A stretch of 64,000 nucleotides of DNA from Pseudoalteromonas haloplanktis ATCC 14393 (GTDB lineage: Bacteria; Pseudomonadota; Gammaproteobacteria; Enterobacterales; Alteromonadaceae), in NCBI RefSeq assembly GCF_000238355.1, contig NZ_AHCA01000004.1:248001-312000 (forward strand). Direction: 5' to 3'. Shown here piece by piece: positions 16,991 to 25,734 of the stretch. The notes under the pieces were generated by a model. The model made no database searches. It had not been told where the DNA came from and saw only the letters and a program-made list of their open reading frames with translations. Within the stretch, counting starts at the first letter, position 1. Every line of letters begins with the position of its first letter. Position numbers and translations under genes: made by a program.

Positions 16991-19531
16991 ATGAACAACA
17001 ACAGAACTTATAATAAACACCTCATTGCGTTGGCAGTAAGCAGTGCATTATTCAGTATTAATACCGTTGCAGTAGAACAAAGTGCTGAGCAAAACTCTCA
17101 ACAGAGAGCTGAACAAAATGCTAAACAGAAAAAACTACTCGATCTTGAGCGCATAGTCGTTACAGGCAGTGGTGGCCGCGGACAAACAAAATTAGAATCA
17201 TCAGTCTCAATCACCACCTTAGATGCAGAGCAACTAGCTCGAGAAGCCCCGCTTGGTACTGCTGATTTACTTGAAGCCGTGCCGGGTTTTTGGGTTGAAG
17301 ACTCAGGTGGTGAAACCAATAACAATGTAGCGCCGCGCGGCCTTAGAGGCGGCGAAGGGTTTCGTTATATTGGCGTTGAAGAAGACGGCTTACCTGTGGT
17401 GTACGATGGCGTGTGGGTAGATTTTTATCAACGCCAAGATATTACTATCGAACATATGGAAGCCGTACGCGGTGGCACATCAGGTTTACTGACCACTAAC
17501 GGCCCTGCGGCACTGGTTAACTTTATTACCCGCAAACCTGATGACGTTGAAGAAGCCACTATAAAGCTCACAACTGCCGATTATGGTATGTACCGCAGCG
17601 AATTTTTTTACGGCACACCAATTAGTGATAATTGGAAAATGTCGGTAGGTGGTTTTTACCGCCGTTCAGACGGAGTAAGAGACACCGAATTTACTGCCGA
17701 TCACGGTGGTCAGCTTAGGCTCAATTTAGTACGCGAGTTTGATAAAGGGCAACTCACTTTATCTGCTAAGCACTTAAACGATCACACCACCTTCTTTGTG
17801 CCAATTCCATTGCAAGATCAAAACAATCCAAAAGGCATTCCGGGGGTTGATCCGCAACATGGTACGTTAATTGGTAATGGTCAGCGCTTACTTAACTATT
17901 TACAAGAAGATGGCAGTTACCAAACGCGCGACCTTAAAGACGGCCAACACACTAAATTTAGTACCTTAGGCTACAACCTTGATTGGGAACTAAATGATCG
18001 CTGGTTACTTAATACCGCGGGGCGTTACTCAAAGTTTGAAAACGACATGTATATTTTGCTTAACTTTGACAACTCAACTTTAGTTAATGCCAATGACCGG
18101 CTTGGCCAACAAGATGTACTGGCAATGCTTGACCAGTTTGCTGATGATGGCGCTGTAGCGGCGCAGTATCGTTATGTAGATAGCGGCGAAATGCTCAATG
18201 ATGTAAGTAATTTAAATGGTAATGGCTTAGTCACTACCAGCTATCCGCTGTATTCTCGCTACGATGCCGAGCAATTCGTTAATAAGCTTAATTTTACCTA
18301 CGAAGGCGATAAACATACTTTCACTATGGGTTGGTTATTTGCTTATGTCGATGCTGATTCATTACCTGTTGATAAATGGGAATCGCAATTTTTAACCGAA
18401 GTTAAAGATAACGCGCGCTTACTCGATATTGTTGCCGTAGATGATAACCAACAAGTGGTTGGTCAGCTCACCGACAACGGTTCAACCGGCTATGCACCGG
18501 GCTGGGGGCAAGCGACAGCATTTGGTACTAGCACCTCAAATTCACTATTTATTAATGAGCAATATCAAGCAACTGACAACTTACGACTGGATGGCGGTAT
18601 TCGCGTTGAATGGCTAGAGCTTGATAGCACAGCATCTGGCACTGAGTTTGCAAAACCTGTTGATGGCGCGTTTGATGCCAATGGCAATGATGTAGATAAC
18701 AACCTAGCGAATAACTACGTTGATACCACCTCAACAAAATACTTATCAAAAAAACGTGATGAAACAGAAACCGCCTGGACAGTGGGCTTTAATTACACCT
18801 TTGGGGACGATGTTTCCATGTTTGGCCGCTACGCAGACGCATTCGAAATGCCGCGTTTAATGAGTTACGGACAAAACATTCATGCCGGAATTGATGCCGA
18901 TTTTAATGACAGTGTAAACCTAACTTTTAGCGAACTCGGCGCCCGTTATTCTGGCGATACCTTAGGCGCGTCGGTCACCTTGTTTCGAACTAAATTTAAC
19001 GACTTAGTAGAGCGTAATTTTACTGGCAGTAATGGTGAAGTCGCCAACCAAACCATTGACACTATCACCGACGGGGTCGAATTTGAGACCGTTTGGCAAG
19101 CACTTGATTCATTACAACTTGAATTAACCGGTGTGGTACAAGACCCGAAAATGGAAGGTTTTACCGGTGTGTTCTCACACTGGAACGGCAAGCAAGTTAA
19201 ACGCACGCCAAAAGTGCAATTACGCCTTACTCCCACTTACTATTTTGACGATGGTGATGTGTATTTAACTGTGCATCATTTAGGTGAGCGCTACTCTGAT
19301 GGCGAAAACAAATTTGAACTACCCGCTTACACCACCGTTGACATGGGTATCAATTATCGCTTCAATGACAGCGTTGCCTTACATGTTAAAGCCACCAACC
19401 TCAGCGATGAACTTGGCTTAACCGAGGGGAATCCGCGAGCAATTAACGATGTTCAAGCAGGCTATGACTATTACTACGCCAGACCCATTTTAGGGCGCAC
19501 TATCAGCGCATCTTTAACCCTTAATTTTTAA
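16991..19531 (+). CDS. TonB-dependent outer-membrane receptor, transport type (no STN domain)
   Basis: An 846-residue outer-membrane receptor. A signal peptide (about 1-27) and a charged linker come first, then a TonB-box-like DLERIVVTG near residue 51. The plug domain includes GFWVEDSGGETNNN and PRGLRGGEGFR. A 22-strand type barrel ends with an aromatic residue (TISASLTLNF). It imports a ligand at the cost of TonB energy. Sequence stretches throughout are shared with the receptor at 27050, so the two are paralogues, but this one lacks the N-terminal STN signalling domain. The adjacent GH20 genes suggest an N-acetylhexosamine oligosaccharide as substrate. The ribosome site (GAAGGGA) is good. 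Confidence 0.85.
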   Translation: MNNNRTYNKHLIALAVSSALFSINTVAVEQSAEQNSQQRAEQNAKQKKLLDLERIVVTGSGGRGQTKLESSVSITTLDAEQLAREAPLGTADLLEAVPGFWVEDSGGETNNNVAPRGLRGGEGFRYIGVEEDGLPVVYDGVWVDFYQRQDITIEHMEAVRGGTSGLLTTNGPAALVNFITRKPDDVEEATIKLTTADYGMYRSEFFYGTPISDNWKMSVGGFYRRSDGVRDTEFTADHGGQLRLNLVREFDKGQLTLSAKHLNDHTTFFVPIPLQDQNNPKGIPGVDPQHGTLIGNGQRLLNYLQEDGSYQTRDLKDGQHTKFSTLGYNLDWELNDRWLLNTAGRYSKFENDMYILLNFDNSTLVNANDRLGQQDVLAMLDQFADDGAVAAQYRYVDSGEMLNDVSNLNGNGLVTTSYPLYSRYDAEQFVNKLNFTYEGDKHTFTMGWLFAYVDADSLPVDKWESQFLTEVKDNARLLDIVAVDDNQQVVGQLTDNGSTGYAPGWGQATAFGTSTSNSLFINEQYQATDNLRLDGGIRVEWLELDSTASGTEFAKPVDGAFDANGNDVDNNLANNYVDTTSTKYLSKKRDETETAWTVGFNYTFGDDVSMFGRYADAFEMPRLMSYGQNIHAGIDADFNDSVNLTFSELGARYSGDTLGASVTLFRTKFNDLVERNFTGSNGEVANQTIDTITDGVEFETVWQALDSLQLELTGVVQDPKMEGFTGVFSHWNGKQVKRTPKVQLRLTPTYYFDDGDVYLTVHHLGERYSDGENKFELPAYTTVDMGINYRFNDSVALHVKATNLSDELGLTEGNPRAINDVQAGYDYYYARPILGRTISASLTLNF

Positions 19532-19580
19532 AGTCCCCTTGCTAATTTGCGCTATGCCCAGTGCTGATTAGTTTAACCAA

Positions 19581-19600
19581 GCCCGCAATTGCGGGCTTTT
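19581..19600 (+). terminator. Terminator between the receptor and GH20 genes
   Basis: A perfect 16-bp palindrome GCCCGCAATTGCGGGC followed by TTTT, 49 bases after the receptor stop and only 14 bases before the GH20 start. With a short T-run it is probably partial, and would lower but not stop read-through into the GH20 gene. Confidence 0.7.
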
Positions 19601-19614
19601 CTCAGGAAGTTACA

Positions 19615-21900
19615 ATGCCTCAACGCTATTTTGGTATATACCTACAAAGCAGCCTACTCTCACTGCTATTACTTATTACTCCCTACTTTGCTATTGCAAA
19701 AATAACCCCAAAACCAACCAGCAGCCACTATAGCCAAGGCCATTTTGCTTTGTCTTACGATACTGAAATTCATTATAACCACAATGAAGCCAAAGCGGTC
19801 GCGCAGCAGTTTGCTGATTTTCTGCGCCCACCAACAGGCTACCAATTACCCGTAACGCAAGCGAATAACACCGTTAAAAATAGCGTGTTCTTTAAGCTTG
19901 TTGAGCAACCAGTTAGCGCTGAAGGCTACCAATTGATTGTCGAAAAAGAATTTATTGAAGTCAAAGCAAGTACTGCACAAGGGCTATTTTGGGCGATGCA
20001 GTCGCTACGCCAGCTATTGCCCGCAGCAATAGAATCACGAATGCCAATCAATCGCCAAAGCTGGCTTATTCCACAAGTTAAAATTGACGATGAACCACGC
20101 TTTAGTTATCGCGGCATGCATTTAGATGTGAGCCGTCACTTCTTTGATGTGGCCTTTATTAAACGTTACATTGACTGGCTAGCTATGCATAAACTTAATG
20201 TTTTTCAGTGGCATTTAACCGACGATCAAGGCTGGCGCATTGCAATAGATGCCTATCCAAAACTTACCACTATCGGCGCCACTCGCCCGCATACTGTAGT
20301 AGGCCATACTTATGATTATAAACCGCTGTTTGATAACCAAGCAGTAGCTGGTTTTTATACTAAAGCCCAAGTTAAAGAAGTGCTTGAATATGCCAAAGCA
20401 CGTTATATTGAAGTCATTCCAGAGATTGATATTCCAGGCCATAGCACCGCTATTCTTGCCGCTTACCCTGAACTTTCATGTCACCAACAACCCGTTAATG
20501 TACAAGCCCAATTTGGTATTTTTGAAGATGTGCTATGCCCACGAGAGGATGTTTTTGAGTTTCTCGCGGTGGTTTATCAAGAGGTAGCTGAGCTATTCCC
20601 GAGCCAATATATTCATATCGGCGGCGATGAAGTGATTAAAAAGCAGTGGCTGGCAAGTGCTGAGGTGAAAAAGTTAATGCAGCAGCATAACCTTAAAACC
20701 CCCGAGCAAGTACAAAGCTACTTTATTAAACGGGTCGCGAAAATAGTGCAAGCGCTTGATAAAAAAGTAATCGGCTGGGATGAAATTCTTGAGGGCGGTG
20801 TTGCAGATGATGCCTTGATCATGTCATGGCGTGGCACTGAAGGGGGTATTCAAGCTGCAAAAATGGGCCATCAAGTGATCATGAGTCCGTATCAATATAT
20901 TTATTTTGATGCCTATCAATCACGCAATCTCGACGAACCTAAAGCGATTCATGGCTTAACAGGGTTGCAAGATGTCTATCAGTATGACCCTCAACCGAAT
21001 GATTTAAACGCTGAGCAACAAGCTTACATTATTGGCGCACAAGGCGCTTTATGGACTGAGTACATTAAAACCCCTCGTCACGCCGAGTATATGCTGTTTC
21101 CTCGTTTGAGTGCACTGGCCGAAACCCTCTGGTCTAGTAAAGACAATAAGTCCTGGTCTGACTATAGCCAAAACCGCTTGCCAAAATTATTTAAGCGTTA
21201 TCAGCAAATGCATATCAACACTGCGAATAGCGCCTATAAACCGACTATAAGCAGCACCATTGATGATACTGGTTTACATGCAGCAGTCACCACAGAGATT
21301 GCCGATATACCCATTTATTACACCTTAGATGGCACAGAGCCGACTCTCGCATCAATACGCTATAACAAGCCAATATTGATAACAAAAGAGACACAACTGC
21401 GCGCTAAAAGCTATGCAGCGGCAATTGGTCAATTAGTTGGCGATGCGCGCCTCACTCTTAGCCCGCACTTAGCGCTAACTAAAAAAATCACTCTCAGTCA
21501 CCCGGCGGCTGAAAGCTCTGCCGCCAAATTACAAGATGGCCAGTTTGCCTATGACCAATTTTACAGCAGTGACGATTATGCGATTTTTTACGACACTGAT
21601 TTAGAGGCGATAATCGACTTGGCAGAGCCCACGTTGGTGACCCAAGTTAAACTGGGTTACAACAGTGGACGCCATCGCCAGCTTCATCCACCCGTAAAAA
21701 TTCAGGTTCTGGGCTCAAATGATCAACACACTTGGCAGAGCTTAGCCGAAGACACTAACCCGCAAGGGCCTGTCTCTGCCTTGTCATTTACTAAAGTGAA
21801 AGTGCGTTACTTAAAAGTCATTGCGATAAATAGTAAGCAATCTGATGACCCACAAATCCCTAAGCTGCCGCTTTACATTGATGAAATTGCCGTAAACTAA
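19615..21900 (+). CDS. GH20 beta-N-acetylhexosaminidase with C-terminal carbohydrate-binding region
   Basis: A 761-residue exported enzyme that removes terminal GlcNAc or GalNAc from oligosaccharides. The ATG at 19615 has the ribosome site AGGAAG; the open frame extends 18 codons upstream across the terminator and is not used. Order: signal peptide (1-29); GH20b domain (about 35-155); GH20 barrel with the catalytic pair D-E near 339-340 in HIGGDEVIK and WDEILEGG; a chitobiase-C-like segment (YYTLDGTEPTLA); and a discoidin-like domain at the end (VTQVKLGYNSG, KIQVLGSNDQHTWQSL). There is no lipobox, so it is probably periplasmic or secreted. Confidence 0.9.
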   Translation: MPQRYFGIYLQSSLLSLLLLITPYFAIAKITPKPTSSHYSQGHFALSYDTEIHYNHNEAKAVAQQFADFLRPPTGYQLPVTQANNTVKNSVFFKLVEQPVSAEGYQLIVEKEFIEVKASTAQGLFWAMQSLRQLLPAAIESRMPINRQSWLIPQVKIDDEPRFSYRGMHLDVSRHFFDVAFIKRYIDWLAMHKLNVFQWHLTDDQGWRIAIDAYPKLTTIGATRPHTVVGHTYDYKPLFDNQAVAGFYTKAQVKEVLEYAKARYIEVIPEIDIPGHSTAILAAYPELSCHQQPVNVQAQFGIFEDVLCPREDVFEFLAVVYQEVAELFPSQYIHIGGDEVIKKQWLASAEVKKLMQQHNLKTPEQVQSYFIKRVAKIVQALDKKVIGWDEILEGGVADDALIMSWRGTEGGIQAAKMGHQVIMSPYQYIYFDAYQSRNLDEPKAIHGLTGLQDVYQYDPQPNDLNAEQQAYIIGAQGALWTEYIKTPRHAEYMLFPRLSALAETLWSSKDNKSWSDYSQNRLPKLFKRYQQMHINTANSAYKPTISSTIDDTGLHAAVTTEIADIPIYYTLDGTEPTLASIRYNKPILITKETQLRAKSYAAAIGQLVGDARLTLSPHLALTKKITLSHPAAESSAAKLQDGQFAYDQFYSSDDYAIFYDTDLEAIIDLAEPTLVTQVKLGYNSGRHRQLHPPVKIQVLGSNDQHTWQSLAEDTNPQGPVSALSFTKVKVRYLKVIAINSKQSDDPQIPKLPLYIDEIAVN

Positions 21901-21917
21901 AACCGCCCAAAGTTCTA

Positions 21918-22181
21918 GGGCGTGTTTATCTTTCGAGGTTGAATTTGCAGCAGTATGTTTGGTTTTTAGGCAAGGCAGAGCCTATGTAGTGTGGTTGTTC
22001 CCCATAAATAGGCGATAACGCAGCATAAATGCCAAACATGCACTGCCCGAAGGGTTCTGCCTAGGGGCGATTAACTCTTTGTTACTCGGTTTTTACTTAG
22101 CCCACTAGGTTACAAACCTCGCGCCGCGATTAAATCGCACCTAGGTTGAACAAATTTTAATCCTGAAAGGTCAACACGCCC
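21918..22181. mobile_element. MITE-like element, 264 bp
   Basis: Imperfect terminal inverted repeats, GGGCGTGTTTATCTTTC on the left and GGGCGTGTTGACCTTTC (reverse complement) on the right, with TA on each flank (21916-21917, 22182-22183). The interior has no plausible gene. This is the form of a non-autonomous element with TA target duplication. The parent transposase is not in the window. It fills most of the 410-bp gap between the two GH20 genes. Confidence 0.8.
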
Positions 22182-22212
22182 TAATACTAAATGCGTATTT
22201 AGGGCTTTTTTT
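22178..22212 (+). terminator. Terminator of the first GH20 gene, half built from the MITE end
   Basis: GCCCTAATAC pairs with GTATTTAGGGC (one bulged T) and is followed by seven T. The first GCCC of the stem is the last four bases of the MITE at 21918-22181. Confidence 0.75.
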
Positions 22213-22221
22213 ATTTTTTCG

Positions 22222-22251
22222 TTCCCAAACAGCTGCCTAAAAGCGTTTATA
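22222..22251 (+). promoter_or_regulatory. Candidate ECF-sigma promoter of the chitobiase gene
   Basis: TTCCCAAA (22222-22229), 14 bases, CGTTTATA (22244-22251). It repeats both blocks and the spacing of the motif at 16917-16946. The chitobiase ATG follows 59 bases downstream. Confidence 0.55.
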
Positions 22252-22310
22252 ACATTAGAGTCAACTAGCAGTAAGCGCTCTACATACAATAACAATGCTC
22301 AGGAGCCATT

Positions 22311-25055
22311 ATGTTTGTGAAAAAACAAAGATTTACCAGCACACTTTCAGTATTAGCCTTACTCACAGCGAGTCAATTTAGTAACGCCCAACCAAATCCA
22401 GATAACTTAGCATTAAATTGGCAAGTTATTGATCATGGCATTGGTGAGAATATATTTATGGGTAGCTTAACCATTACTAACAATGGCTTAGAGCCGCTTG
22501 GTGAAACTGGCTGGGCGCTATATTTTAGCTCAGTGCGGCCACCAGCCAGTGTATTACCAAGTTCAGACTCGAATGGTGAATTGGCTCGCCAACATATTGC
22601 GGCACAACATTTAAGTCTCGACAATGCAGACACAGCAAAAAGCGGGGATTATTTTGTCTTAAAACCCATAGCAGGATTTACGCCTATCCAACCAGGTGAG
22701 TCTCGTGAAATTGAAATTATCGCCCAGTATTGGCAAATGCTAAAAAATGATTCTCCTTCTGGGTTTCATATTAGCTATGATAACCAAACACCTCAGGCGG
22801 TATTAGTGGATGTTTATATGGATCCAACCGATCCAAAACAAACCACACAAACAGCTAACGATAATATGCCGGTGCAAACCAGTGCATTACGATTTAGCGA
22901 AAACAGTGCGCCGCTTGCCAGTTTATCGTTACAAAACCAACTTGTCCCTCAGCCGCATTCAGTCGTAACCACTGACAATGAATTTTTAACCTTAATGAGC
23001 CAGTTAACCACAATTACTGCGCCAGCAGCGCTTACAAAAGAAGCTGCTTACTTGCAAACGGCATTAAGCGATTTACTCAGTGGCAGCTTTGCAATTAATG
23101 CCAGCCAACAAAATGGCCCCAACCAAATCACCCTACTGATTGATAGCAACCTCGACACAAATCAAGACGGCCAAGCCGACGGCAGTGGTTATAAACTCGA
23201 GATTGATGCTTTTACTGGTATTAAAATTACTGGCAGTGATGCACAAGGGGTGTTTTATGGCATTCAAACATTACGCCAAATGATCCCAACCTCTGTGTAT
23301 AAAAATGCACAAAACTCTACAACCTTGGCCGACAATGCCGTATTACCCGCAAGCGTTATTCTCGATGCACCACGCTTTGCCTATCGCGGTATGATGCTGG
23401 ATGTAGCTCGCAATTTTCAATCCAAAGAAACGGTATTCAAACTACTTGATTTAATGGCTTTTTATAAATTAAACAAGTTCGAAATTAACCTTGCCAATGA
23501 TGAAGGCTGGCGACTTGAGATCCCTGGTATTCCTGAACTCACCGACTTTGGCGCCAAGCGTGGTTATGATCTTAATGAAGAAAACATGTTGCATACGTTT
23601 ATGGGCGCAGCCAATGAATTTGCAGCCGGAGATGGTATCGAAAATAAACCCACTAATCGCACTGAGGCTAACTTAGGCGTTGCGCCGAGTTTTCAAGGTT
23701 TTGAAGTTGCACAGCAAAACTATTTGGGTAAAGGTTGGGGATATTATACCGTTAATGACTTCAAAGAGATTTTACAATATGCCGCTGACCGACATATTGA
23801 TGTGATCATCGAATATGACTTCCCTGCTCATGCTAGAGCCGCTATTAAAGCAATGGAGTATCGTTATAATAAATATAAAGACAGCAACTTAGCAGAAGCC
23901 AATAAATATCGCCTGATCGATCCTCTTGATCAATCCAAATACTATACTCCACAATTTTATACCGATAACTTTGTTAATCCAGCGCTTGAAAGCACCTTTA
24001 CATTTTTGAACCATATTATCAGTGAAACCCGCGCAATTTACGACGCAGTCCCTGATGCAACACTCACTCGTTTACATGGCGGCGGTGATGAACTGCCTCA
24101 TTTAGGCCCCAACGAATGGTGGGCACAATCTCCTGCGGTACAACAAAATCCAAACACAGCGGGCAAAACCGATACTGAATTGTTTGATTACTTTTTCTTA
24201 CGCTGGAAACAAATCGTCAATCAACATGGTTTTGATATGGCAACTTGGGGCGATGTGCTGTCACATAATGGCACGGGTAACGTAGATTATGGTGCTATCT
24301 ACCCTATTTTTTGGAACAACGTATGGGGCTGGGGCAATGAACACCAAGCCTATAAGTTTGCCAATCAGGGTTATCAAGTCGTGCTCTCTCATGCCACTAA
24401 TATGTATTTAGACTTAGCCTACAATAAACACCCTGATGAGATTGGCTATCATTGGGCTGGTTATACAGACACGAAAAAAACCTTTGAGTATCGCCCGTTT
24501 AATATTTACGCCAACGCTGAAACTGACAAACTAGGCAATCCTGTTCCTTGGAACCCAGATTGGGTATTACTTAATGAAACCGGTAAACAAAATATCCAAG
24601 GGATTCAGGCGCAGCTTTTTGGTGAAAATCAAAAATCCCCAGAAATTTTAGATTATATGACTTTCCCTAAGTTACTCGGTGCAGCCGAACGAGCTTGGGT
24701 ACAAAAGATGCCAGCCGAAGGGGCTGCCATGGAGCAAGCTTGGCAAACCTTCACCAACACTTTAGGACAATATGCTCTACCACTATTGGACTATTACCAA
24801 GTGGTCGACATTAATGCTCAAATGCCTGAACAAATTGGCGTTAATTACCGGATACCACTACCAGGTGGCAATATTGAAAACGGCCAGCTCATAGTGAATA
24901 CACGCTTTGTTGGCATGAAAACAGAGTATTCAACAGATCAAGGTGCAACATGGCAAAGCTATCAAGCTCCCGTATCACTGACTACAACAGCAAGCGTACA
25001 GCTGAGAACGGTAAGTGATTCAGGCAAAGTAAGCCGCGTCGCAACAATTAACTAG
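22311..25055 (+). CDS. chb: Chitobiase (GH20 beta-N-acetylhexosaminidase)
   Basis: A 914-residue exported enzyme that splits chitobiose and related oligomers to N-acetylglucosamine. Order: signal peptide (1-26, ending NAQ); CHB_HEX carbohydrate-binding domain (about 28-165, LNWQVIDHGIGENIFMGSLT); GH20b domain (about 205-350); GH20 barrel (about 355-820) with the D-E pair near 594-595 in HGGGDELP; and a C-terminal immunoglobulin-like domain (TEYSTDQGATWQSYQAP). That order is the classic bacterial chitobiase. The ribosome site is AGGAG. The sigma gene follows in the same direction after a hairpin, so the enzyme and its presumed regulator may share an mRNA. Confidence 0.92.
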   Translation: MFVKKQRFTSTLSVLALLTASQFSNAQPNPDNLALNWQVIDHGIGENIFMGSLTITNNGLEPLGETGWALYFSSVRPPASVLPSSDSNGELARQHIAAQHLSLDNADTAKSGDYFVLKPIAGFTPIQPGESREIEIIAQYWQMLKNDSPSGFHISYDNQTPQAVLVDVYMDPTDPKQTTQTANDNMPVQTSALRFSENSAPLASLSLQNQLVPQPHSVVTTDNEFLTLMSQLTTITAPAALTKEAAYLQTALSDLLSGSFAINASQQNGPNQITLLIDSNLDTNQDGQADGSGYKLEIDAFTGIKITGSDAQGVFYGIQTLRQMIPTSVYKNAQNSTTLADNAVLPASVILDAPRFAYRGMMLDVARNFQSKETVFKLLDLMAFYKLNKFEINLANDEGWRLEIPGIPELTDFGAKRGYDLNEENMLHTFMGAANEFAAGDGIENKPTNRTEANLGVAPSFQGFEVAQQNYLGKGWGYYTVNDFKEILQYAADRHIDVIIEYDFPAHARAAIKAMEYRYNKYKDSNLAEANKYRLIDPLDQSKYYTPQFYTDNFVNPALESTFTFLNHIISETRAIYDAVPDATLTRLHGGGDELPHLGPNEWWAQSPAVQQNPNTAGKTDTELFDYFFLRWKQIVNQHGFDMATWGDVLSHNGTGNVDYGAIYPIFWNNVWGWGNEHQAYKFANQGYQVVLSHATNMYLDLAYNKHPDEIGYHWAGYTDTKKTFEYRPFNIYANAETDKLGNPVPWNPDWVLLNETGKQNIQGIQAQLFGENQKSPEILDYMTFPKLLGAAERAWVQKMPAEGAAMEQAWQTFTNTLGQYALPLLDYYQVVDINAQMPEQIGVNYRIPLPGGNIENGQLIVNTRFVGMKTEYSTDQGATWQSYQAPVSLTTTASVQLRTVSDSGKVSRVATIN

Positions 25056-25065
25056 CTAAGCAAGC

Positions 25066-25103
25066 TGCCCGAGAGTTGTACCAGTGGAACAACTCTCGCG
25101 GCA
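25066..25103 (+). other. Strong intercistronic hairpin between chb and the sigma gene
   Basis: TGCC plus CGAGAGTTGT pair with ACAACTCTCG plus GGCA: 14 bp with one bulged C and a 9-nt loop. No T-run follows, so it is not a standard terminator. A role as an RNA processing or stability element in a chb-sigma transcript is possible. Confidence 0.6.
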
Positions 25104-25132
25104 CTATAAAAGGAAGAATAGGATGCGTAGCC

Positions 25133-25711
25133 ATGCCACCTTTATTGTCATTTAAACGAAAAAAAGCCGCCAACGAGGCTCCCACAATGCAACAAGCCGA
25201 TGCCCAGCGCCGTAAGCAGGTTGAACAGTTGTTTTTACAACAACAGCAAAAGTTGGTGCGTCATATCATGGCCAAAGGGCTTGATCAGCGCGAAGCTGAA
25301 GACATAGCGCAAGAGGCATTCGTAAAGCTATTGGGTTTAGAAGATACTCAAGTGAGTAATTATATTGCGGCTTATTTATATAAAATAGCGACCAACTTAA
25401 CTATTGATAAACTACGTAGAAAAGCCCGCAGTCCATTTGCAGATCACACTCACGATAACGAACAAATGCCACAGCCTGGCGACAGTGCCAATCCTGAGAA
25501 AAATCATCATAACCAAGAATTACTTAAAGAAATGGAAAAATCACTCGCAAGTTTACCAGACAAATGCAGACTAGCTTTTTTACTGTATAAAATTCGTGGT
25601 CAAAGTTATGAAGAAATCGCTTTGACCTTACAAATATCTCCCAGTATGGTACGAAAATATGTATTACGTGCAGTTCGTCATTGCTATCAACAGTTACAAC
25701 ATGAGCTTTGA
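25133..25711 (+). CDS. FecI-type ECF sigma factor
   Basis: A 192-residue sigma-70 family protein with only regions 2 and 4. Region 2 is near residues 35-85 (LVRHIMAKGLDQREAEDIAQ, then NLTIDKLRRKA). Region 4 is near 135-185 (LPDKCRLAFLLYKIRGQSYEEIAL, then ISPSMVRKYVLRAVRHC), the form seen in FecI-like factors. It would direct RNA polymerase to a few target promoters when freed or activated through FecR. The start is uncertain: ATG 25133 is chosen, and ATG 25187 (with GAGG 8 bases upstream) is a real alternative; the TTG at 25076 lies in the hairpin. Its last codon meets the anti-sigma gene. Confidence 0.88.
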   Translation: MPPLLSFKRKKAANEAPTMQQADAQRRKQVEQLFLQQQQKLVRHIMAKGLDQREAEDIAQEAFVKLLGLEDTQVSNYIAAYLYKIATNLTIDKLRRKARSPFADHTHDNEQMPQPGDSANPEKNHHNQELLKEMEKSLASLPDKCRLAFLLYKIRGQSYEEIALTLQISPSMVRKYVLRAVRHCYQQLQHEL

Positions 25712-25734
25712 TCATGAGTTTTAAGGATATTAGC

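Noticed and set aside
22110..22295. A 61-codon minus-strand frame between the GH20 genes.
   Set aside because: Most of it is the MITE right half and the terminator; it has no ribosome site and no protein-like features.
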